DNA of 19,936 nucleotides, taken from Candidatus Collierbacteria bacterium CG_4_9_14_3_um_filter_43_16. GTDB lineage: Bacteria > Patescibacteriota > Microgenomatia > UBA1400 > MFAQ01. The notes below the pieces were generated by a model. That model made no database searches. It was not told where the DNA came from and saw nothing but the letters and a program-made list of their open reading frames with translations. The translations under genes and the position numbers were made by a program. Of this stretch, positions 15,404 through 19,936 are shown piece by piece (positions within the stretch are counted from its first letter, which is position 1; the number at the start of each line of letters is the position of its first letter). Location: NCBI GenBank assembly GCA_002789895.1, contig PFUC01000009.1, forward strand, positions 1 to 19,936, given 5' to 3'.

Positions 15404-16498
15404 TTATTTAGCCGAAAGAACTTCTTTATATACCTTATATGTATCGATGGCTGTCTGTTTCCAAGAAAATTTAGAGGCTTGTTTGAGGCTTTTTGGCCTG
15501 AATTTGGCCCGACTGGCAATAGCGTCTATTATACCAGTGGCAATATCTTCCACACTTCCGGGATTAAACAGCACCCCGGCGTCCCCCACTACCTCTGGAA
15601 GGCTACTAATGTTCGATACGGCTACCGCGGCACCACAAGCCATGGCTTGGAGGGGAGATAGGCCGAAGCCTTCATAGACGCTCGGAAGCACGAAGGTCAG
15701 ACATCCTGAATATAAGGCCGGCATGTCGGCATCAGGAATGTAACCAGGCATAATGACACCCTTAGTTTCAGGCAACCCACCGTCTTGGCGAACTCGGCCG
15801 GCGATGAGTAATTTTAGATCAGGATATGTCTCTCGAACCCGCTCGTATGCCTTGATAAGAATAGCGTGGTTTTTGCGAGGCTCCTGAGTAGATAAAGTAA
15901 AGATGAAGTTATCTCCAGTCTTGTAATGATTTTTGGCAAGCTCAATTATTTCTTGAGGTTGAGGTGTATACCTTTCCTCGACACCTTCAGAAATAACAAC
16001 AATTTTGTTCTCAGGTACCCGTAAGATAGAAATCAAATCTCGCTTGGTGGATTCACTGACAGCAATAATTTTCTTGGATTCACGGATAACCCAGGCAAGT
16101 TTCTTTTTGTGGGCATTTCGAATTGAGTCGGTAGTCGTATGAGGATAAAGAAATGGAACCAAGTCGTGAACTGTGGTTACTTTAGGATATTTAGAAGGCG
16201 GTTCGGTCCAGTCCGAAGTATGAACCAGGTCTACGGGACCGGTAAAGGTTTCGATGGGGACCAAGTGAAGTGAGTTCCAGACAAAATCCATTAAAGTAGG
16301 GGCAAGGGGGAATATCTTTGGGATACCTTTAAGTTTTTTAGCTAGCGTCAAGAGTTCTTTCTGTCTGCGAAGAGATCCTCCAAAAAGAATAAATTCATCA
16401 TCCGGATACTGTTTGATCAGGTGAGCCACCAGGTTCTTGGTATAGACCGAAACTCCGGTACCATAAATAGCCTGCGAAATATCGATTGCAATTTTCAT
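15404..16498 (-). CDS. Glycosyltransferase family 4 with E-x7-Q motif
   Basis: GT4 enzyme of 364 residues. It begins MKIAIDISQAIYGTGVSVYT, with the GTGVSVYTKNL loop that binds the acceptor; LVHTSDWTEPP (91-101), VTTVHDLVPFLYPH (107-120), IIAVSESTKRDL (145-155), TLSTQEPRKNHAILIKAY (201-218) and VYEGFGLSPLQAMACG (274-289) follow. The first active-site Glu is E276, but the second position is Q284. The Gln form occurs in some GT4 sequences (from general knowledge), so loss of activity is not implied. It overlaps the upstream GT-C stop by ATGA and precedes the next GT4 by three bases. It acts on the cytoplasmic side; donor unknown. Confidence 0.92.
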   Translation of the reverse strand: MKIAIDISQAIYGTGVSVYTKNLVAHLIKQYPDDEFILFGGSLRRQKELLTLAKKLKGIPKIFPLAPTLMDFVWNSLHLVPIETFTGPVDLVHTSDWTEPPSKYPKVTTVHDLVPFLYPHTTTDSIRNAHKKKLAWVIRESKKIIAVSESTKRDLISILRVPENKIVVISEGVEERYTPQPQEIIELAKNHYKTGDNFIFTLSTQEPRKNHAILIKAYERVRETYPDLKLLIAGRVRQDGGLPETKGVIMPGYIPDADMPALYSGCLTFVLPSVYEGFGLSPLQAMACGAAVAVSNISSLPEVVGDAGVLFNPGSVEDIATGIIDAIASRAKFRPKSLKQASKFSWKQTAIDTYKVYKEVLSAK

Positions 16499-17880
16499 AG
16501 ACGCTGGAACTCATAAAGTTGTCCCAGATTGTTAAAATTATATACTCCGATTTGTTTGAGTCCAAATTTACTAAGTGATTGGAGTCCTACTCGGCCAGGA
16601 TCGGTGATGTCCGCCAGATAATCTAAGTAGAAGAAAGTGTCTAGATCTGTAGATTGTTCCTCCAGTTCGGTCTGGAAGAGTGATTTTTGCGAATATGAAG
16701 TGGTTTCGAGCGGCAGAAAATGGGCGTCGCTGGCGTAGAAATAGAGGGGGGCTAATTTGTAAGGGAAAGCCAGCATTACCAAACTCTTCTTCCCGGCTAA
16801 AAAATTATTAAGGCCACGCCAATCTTCCCTCTGGAAATGAGGATTAGTCCAGAAATATAAATTTGCAAAAAGAAAAACACCGCAGATCCATGCCGTTGTG
16901 GCGAATAAAATGATTTTGGGAAGAGAGTCTACCCCAACCGCCAAGATGGTTATGAAAAAAGGCAAGACAAAAAGAAAACGCCAGTAACCCAGCACAGGGG
17001 TTTTCAAACTGACGAGAGCGCCAGCGACTAGAGGACATAACAATGCTAACCAAAATAATAAAGATTTTCTGTGTGAGGCCCGTCCGGAAATGATAAAAAA
17101 TACTAAAGTGATCGTGCCTCCAGCCAAATAATATAATTTTTGTGGCGAAAGAGATATCCTACCCAAAATAAATTTTAGAGGAATCAGGGCCAACGACTTT
17201 AAAGTGAGTGTGCCAGAAAGAACTTTCCATCCAGGAAGCACGTTGGTTAAATAATGGCCATTGGATAACTGTGCCGAGAAAATGGGCCACCAGAACAAGA
17301 AGGCCAGGGCAGTGGGAGCAATTAAGGTTACAATAATTCGGATGGTGTTTTTGGGTTTTAAGACAAAAAGAAAAATCGTTTGGGAGAAAAGATTGAAGAC
17401 GGTACCGTAAAAGGTAAAAAAACCAAGCAGGTTTATGAGAGAGGCCAAAAGATATTTTTTTCTCGCTAGAAAATTCCAGGCTGCTACTACCAGTAAAGTA
17501 GCCAAAGCATACATCCTCAATTCTTGAGAGTAATAAATATGCAGTGGGTTGAGAGCCAGAAATAAAGCCGAAAGAATCGGAATGCGGGACTTGTCACCAA
17601 ATATTTCCCAACAAAGATAGTAGAGTACGGGAATGGTTATCGTAGCCAACACGATAAAGGGTAGGCGGATCAGCCATTCTGATTTTCCGGCAATTGGTAG
17701 CCAAAAATGGAGGAGAGAATAAAATACCGGAGGATGAAAATCAGTCTTGATGGCTTCCATCAATTGAGCAATCGGAAGTTTTCCAAACATTAATGAGGCT
17801 CCCTCATCAAGCCAAAAACTTTGGTTGGAAAGAGTTAGACGGAGGACAAAGCCTAGTACAGTAATTACGACTAATAACAT
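16495..17880 (-). CDS. GT-C membrane glycosyltransferase (PMT_2-like)
   Basis: Polytopic membrane protein of 461 residues with ten or so hydrophobic segments. The first external loop has FWLDEGASLMFGK (22-34) with the acid pair D25-E26, the usual catalytic place in GT-C enzymes, then DFHPPVFYSLLHFW (47-60), the HPP motif of this group. IYYSQELRMYAL (about 114-125) follows in the second loop region. The C-terminal 60-70 residues are soluble. It should transfer sugar from a polyprenyl-phosphate donor outside the membrane. It differs from the GT-C encoded at 9400-10824 in its loop motifs (DEGAS and HPP versus DWHSFRQADTA), so the two are not recent copies. A perfect TATAAT lies upstream, so this gene may head the long minus-strand operon. 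Confidence 0.87.
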   Translation of the reverse strand: MLLVVITVLGFVLRLTLSNQSFWLDEGASLMFGKLPIAQLMEAIKTDFHPPVFYSLLHFWLPIAGKSEWLIRLPFIVLATITIPVLYYLCWEIFGDKSRIPILSALFLALNPLHIYYSQELRMYALATLLVVAAWNFLARKKYLLASLINLLGFFTFYGTVFNLFSQTIFLFVLKPKNTIRIIVTLIAPTALAFLFWWPIFSAQLSNGHYLTNVLPGWKVLSGTLTLKSLALIPLKFILGRISLSPQKLYYLAGGTITLVFFIISGRASHRKSLLFWLALLCPLVAGALVSLKTPVLGYWRFLFVLPFFITILAVGVDSLPKIILFATTAWICGVFLFANLYFWTNPHFQREDWRGLNNFLAGKKSLVMLAFPYKLAPLYFYASDAHFLPLETTSYSQKSLFQTELEEQSTDLDTFFYLDYLADITDPGRVGLQSLSKFGLKQIGVYNFNNLGQLYEFQRL

Positions 17881-17918
17881 GATTAGATGATGACCGAAAG
17901 TTCCGGCGACTTGACATC

Positions 17919-17924
17919 ATTATA
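17919..17924 (-). promoter_or_regulatory. Candidate -10 box before the long minus-strand array
   Basis: TATAAT on the minus strand lies 38 bases before the ATG at 17880, in the 48-base gap after the coiled-coil gene. It is a perfect -10 match, placed so that the leader would be about 30 bases. No good -35 element and no TG extension are visible. If real, it would drive the glycosyltransferase array from 17880 leftward. Confidence 0.35.
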
Positions 17925-17928
17925 CGAC

Positions 17929-18327
17929 CTAGTCTGCTATCCGAGGATGTGATTCGATTTTTGCGATCCTTGTTTCGTGGTCTTCAATCTTTGTGGAATG
18001 GTCCCGATAGACGCGATAACTAACAACATCGTGTTCCTGACGCATATCTTTCATTTCACCCAAAAAATGATCAAGGTTATTCATAATTTTATTCAGCGCT
18101 TCATTCATTTCTGTTCTAAAATCGTTTAGTTCTTTTTTGGTGGCAAAGTTCTTGAGATCAGCTTTGGTGGCAAAGTTCTTGAGATCAGCTTTGGTGGCAA
18201 AGTTCTTGAGATCAGCTTTGGTGGCCAAAGTCGGTTGAATATGCCCGACAATAAGCAGAGCGATTTCCTCATGCATAATTTCGCTAGCTGTTTCCTTAAC
18301 CCATTTTTTGTCTGCAATTGTTAGCAT
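17929..18327 (-). CDS. Small coiled-coil protein with 9-residue ATKADLKNF repeats
   Basis: A 132-residue, highly charged protein with no membrane helix or signal peptide. Residues 1-34 (starting MLTIADKKWVKETASEIMHEE) form a helical head. Then come three identical copies of ATKADLKNF (about residues 35-61) and a fourth changed copy, ATKKELNDF, and finally a long predicted coiled coil to the C-terminus containing YRDHSTKIEDHETRIAKIE. The repeats are identical at DNA level too. Similar short proteins with TKxDL repeats are common in CPR and other bacterial genomes (from general knowledge) and have no established function that I know. It lies 73 bases from the divergent DPM1-like gene and 48 bases before the GT-C gene, so it may be a separate unit rather than part of glycan synthesis. 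Confidence 0.85.
   Translation of the reverse strand: MLTIADKKWVKETASEIMHEEIALLIVGHIQPTLATKADLKNFATKADLKNFATKADLKNFATKKELNDFRTEMNEALNKIMNNLDHFLGEMKDMRQEHDVVSYRVYRDHSTKIEDHETRIAKIESHPRIAD
18137..18224. repeat. 27-bp tandem repeat within the coiled-coil gene
   Basis: The unit CTTGAGATCAGCTTTGGTGG plus CAAAGTT (27 bases) is exact at 18151-18177 and 18178-18204, with a partial copy at each side (18137-18150 and 18205-18224), about 3.3 copies in all. The period is nine codons, so copy changes keep the frame. Exact identity suggests recent expansion or slippage. Confidence 0.95.
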
Positions 18328-18400
18328 CCATATTTATTAAATCACAAATTTAGACTTTTGTGAGGACTAATAGCCATTAGAGAATTATCTGCTGTAAACT
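18328..18400. promoter_or_regulatory. Divergent intergenic region, probably holding two promoters
   Basis: This 73-base AT-rich gap separates the coiled-coil gene (minus) from the DPM1-like gene (plus). On the plus strand TTATCT (18385-18390) is a possible -10 ten bases before the ATG; a TTGTGA (18358-18363) is too far for a standard -35. On the minus strand the TTTAATAAATAT stretch just before the ATG at 18327 is AT-rich but not diagnostic. No Shine-Dalgarno sequence precedes either start. Confidence 0.25.
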
Positions 18401-19123
18401 ATGTCTGTGATAAAGAAGCTGTCGATAATCATGCCGGTCTATAACGAAGAGAGTTTTATAGCGCGGGCTGTCCGCCAGGTTTTGGCCATTAGTTTCGGAA
18501 AAATACGGAAGGAATTGATTGTGGTCAACGACGGGTCGACAGACGGAACCAGTAAAGAACTCAAGAAATCAAGAACTCAAGAAATCAAGAGGGGGGATAC
18601 GGTAAAAATAATTACGTTAAGAGAAAATCAGGGAAAGGGGGTGGCGATAAGGCGTGGGTTAAAAGAAGCAACCGGAGATGTAGTGGTAATTCAGGATGCC
18701 GACCTCGAGTATGATCCCAGGGAACTACATATCTTACTCAAACCGATTGTGGACGGCGATGCAGATGTAGTTTACGGATCCAGATTTATGGGAAATAAAC
18801 CACATCGAGTACTTTTTTTCTGGCATATGCTGGCTAACAACCTGCTGACCTTGGCTTCCAATATGTGTACCAATCTGAACCTCACTGATATGGAAACCGG
18901 TTACAAGATGTTCACCAGAAAGGTTGCCGATTCAGTCGACCTAAAAGAAGATCGTTTCGGGATGGAACCGGAGTTCACGGCCAAAGTAGCCAAAATGAAT
19001 GTACGGATTTACGAAGTGGGAATTAGCTATCATGGCCGGAACTATCAGCAGGGTAAGAAAATTGGCTGGAAAGATGGCTTTCAAGCCCTCTGGTGCATCA
19101 TTAAATATAATTGGTTCAGCTAA
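18401..19123 (+). CDS. DPM1-like GT2, polyprenyl-phosphate sugar (mannose) synthase type
   Basis: A GT2 of the dolichol-phosphate mannose synthase type, 240 residues, without C-terminal membrane helices. Seen: LSIIMPVYNEE (7-17), VVNDGSTDGT (41-50), ENQGKGVAIRRGL (75-87), QDADLEYDP (98-106) with D99/D101 for metal, VYGSRFMG (124-131) and the TDMETGYKMF block (162-171). Such enzymes transfer mannose or glucose from a nucleotide sugar to a polyprenyl phosphate on the cytoplasmic side; the product is the donor type used by GT-C enzymes, of which two are encoded nearby. The loop after DGT (residues 51-68) is a few residues longer than usual and contains an exact 16-base tandem duplication. It is on the plus strand, alone, with no ribosome binding site, and its TAA overlaps the convergent methyltransferase stop by CTAA. 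Confidence 0.9.
   Translation: MSVIKKLSIIMPVYNEESFIARAVRQVLAISFGKIRKELIVVNDGSTDGTSKELKKSRTQEIKRGDTVKIITLRENQGKGVAIRRGLKEATGDVVVIQDADLEYDPRELHILLKPIVDGDADVVYGSRFMGNKPHRVLFFWHMLANNLLTLASNMCTNLNLTDMETGYKMFTRKVADSVDLKEDRFGMEPEFTAKVAKMNVRIYEVGISYHGRNYQQGKKIGWKDGFQALWCIIKYNWFS
18555..18586. repeat. 16-bp tandem duplication in the DPM1-like gene
   Basis: AAGAACTCAAGAAATC occurs twice head to tail (18555-18570, 18571-18586). Sixteen is not a multiple of three, so gain or loss of a copy would shift the frame. A run of six G (18591-18596) follows four bases later. The region codes for residues 52-62, a charged loop between the DGSTDGT and ENQGKG motifs. Confidence 0.95.
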
Positions 19124-19815
19124 AGTTTTTCGACTATGAGCACCAGGCTCTGACCAAAGGGTGGATGAAGAAAATTCTCCAAGTAAAGAAGTGGTACGAT
19201 TATCCGATCAAATATTTTGGCAAAAAAACTATCCGACTTGGATGAGCCGAGCCTTCCCCTACCCCACCATAGAAAATACCCGGGTAAATTTGCGTAATAA
19301 ATTTGGTTAATCTCAAATCCAGCTTTTTGCGCTTTGGTCCGCAGTTCTGTTTTGGTATATCGACGATAGTGTCCCATTTCTTCATCCAGTTGTCCATATA
19401 TTTCCGGCCGTGCCGGGACAAATAACAAGAGGTGTCCGCCTGGCTCTAATAGCCGGTAACAGTTTTTAAAAGCTTTTTGGTCATCTTTGATATGCTCGAA
19501 TACATTGGAGGAAAAAACGGTGTCCATCTTCTCCAGGAGTTTTGAAGGAACCTCTTTCTCGATATCCAGCTTTATCACAGGATCGGTAAACGTTTGTTTG
19601 AGCTCTTCTAGGTATGCAGGAATAACATCAGAAAGAATCACGATGGCTTTGGCAGGTAACAGCTTGGATAATCCGCCCTGTCCACTACCGATCTCCAGAA
19701 TGGCTCTGCCAAGATAGCGTGTGAAGTGGCCGATGAGCCAGCGATTGTAATTGGTGAGACCCGTGGCTTGCTCAAGAATTTTATGACTATCGTCGGACCA
19801 CTTTTCTTTTTTCAT
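19120..19815 (-). CDS. Class I SAM-dependent methyltransferase
   Basis: A 231-residue Rossmann-fold methyltransferase. Motif I is ILEIGSGQGGLSKLL (39-53); an acidic SD at 62-63 probably ends strand 2 and contacts the ribose; VFSSNVFEHIKDD (100-112) is the post-II/motif IV region with the FEHI sequence common in this group; LLEPGGHLLLFVPA (122-135) is motif V/VI. HYRRYTK (149-155) is typical of the methyltransferases found in polysaccharide loci. The C-terminal third has a hydrophobic aromatic patch (about 176-184) that may contact a lipid-linked substrate. It overlaps the flippase-like gene by 29 bases at its start, and the convergent DPM1-like gene by four at its end. It probably methylates a sugar of the glycan or caps its end, by context only. 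AAGGTGAG lies about 11 bases upstream of the ATG. Confidence 0.88.
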   Translation of the reverse strand: MKKEKWSDDSHKILEQATGLTNYNRWLIGHFTRYLGRAILEIGSGQGGLSKLLPAKAIVILSDVIPAYLEELKQTFTDPVIKLDIEKEVPSKLLEKMDTVFSSNVFEHIKDDQKAFKNCYRLLEPGGHLLLFVPARPEIYGQLDEEMGHYRRYTKTELRTKAQKAGFEINQIYYANLPGYFLWWGRGRLGSSKSDSFFAKIFDRIIVPLLYLENFLHPPFGQSLVLIVEKL

Positions 19816-19936
19816 AGACTAAATATCTCACCTTAAGGAATGAAGCGAAAAGAACAAATACGTTAGAGACAAAGAGAGCAATTGCCGGGGCGTGGTATCC
19901 CAACTTGGGGATGAGCAGTAGATCAACTACCACAAT
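19787..19936 (-). CDS. C-terminal tail of a probable polysaccharide flippase (Wzx/MatE type), partial
   Basis: The minus strand is open from the right edge for 49 codons to a TAG at 19787-19789. The peptide starts VVVDLLLIPKLGYHAPAIAL and continues with a hydrophobic helix, SNVFVLFASFL, ending in a basic tail YEKRKVVRR. The order L-L-L-I-P-K-x-G-Y-x-x-x-A-I-A is the pattern at the end of the penultimate helical pair in Wzx/MurJ-like flippases, which move lipid-linked sugars across the membrane. Most of the gene lies outside the window. The last 29 bases overlap the methyltransferase start in another frame, consistent with one operon. Only the tail is visible, so another membrane transporter is possible. 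Confidence 0.65.
   Translation of the reverse strand: MVVVDLLLIPKLGYHAPAIALFVSNVFVLFASFLKVRYLVYEKRKVVRR

Noticed and set aside
18137..18224. Possible CRISPR-like repeat
   Set aside because: The 27-base units are directly adjacent with no spacers, keep a coding frame, and belong to the coiled-coil gene.
1..19936. tRNA, rRNA, insertion sequence or phage genes
   Set aside because: Nearly every base is covered by protein genes; the remaining gaps are below about 100 bases and contain no tRNA-like fold or transposase remnant that I could see.

Overview
The window looks like part of the chromosome of a Candidate Phyla Radiation (Patescibacteria) bacterium, most plausibly of the Microgenomates type. 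This is an inference from the gene content: a short RecO with no zinc-finger motif, a DUF4012 membrane protein, a small coiled-coil protein with ATKxDLKNF repeats, very tight gene packing with 4-base start/stop overlaps, weak or absent Shine-Dalgarno sequences, and TGA used as a normal stop. No rRNA or tRNA gene and no marker gene is present to fix the lineage.

Almost the whole window is one surface-polysaccharide locus, read mainly on the minus strand, so its transcriptional order runs from high to low coordinates. It starts at the right edge with the C-terminal tail of a probable flippase (19787-19936) and a SAM methyltransferase (19120-19815). A DPM1-like GT2 follows on the plus strand (18401-19123), then a coiled-coil repeat protein (17929-18327). 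Next comes a tightly packed minus-strand array: a GT-C/PMT-like membrane glycosyltransferase, two GT4 enzymes, a hexapeptide acyltransferase, an unknown two-TM protein, a GT2, an O-antigen ligase/polymerase-like protein, a second GT-C enzyme, a GT4, a GT2 and two more GT4 enzymes (5054-17880). A ManC-like GDP-mannose pyrophosphorylase lies on the plus strand (4035-5057). The array then ends with a phosphoglycosyl transferase (3340-3990), a DUF4012 protein (1470-3326) and recO (930-1469). A 100-base gap holding two palindromic REP-like repeats separates recO from a lipoprotein gene cut by the left edge.

A working model, which is inference: the phosphoglycosyl transferase loads the first sugar phosphate on undecaprenyl phosphate; cytoplasmic GT4 and GT2 enzymes extend it; the methyltransferase and acyltransferase decorate it; the flippase exports it; and the Wzy/WaaL-like protein polymerises or transfers it. 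The ManC-like protein would supply GDP-mannose, and the DPM1-like enzyme would convert a nucleotide sugar to a polyprenyl-phosphate sugar for the two GT-C enzymes. These last two donor-type genes are the only plus-strand genes in the window. DUF4012 is a candidate for the unknown final attachment step.

The most unusual features are palindromic repeat sequence read as part of two proteins, a 16-base out-of-frame tandem duplication in the DPM1-like gene, a 27-base in-frame tandem repeat in the coiled-coil gene, two convergent gene pairs that both share the same four bases CTAA, and a GT4 lacking the usual E-x7-E motif.
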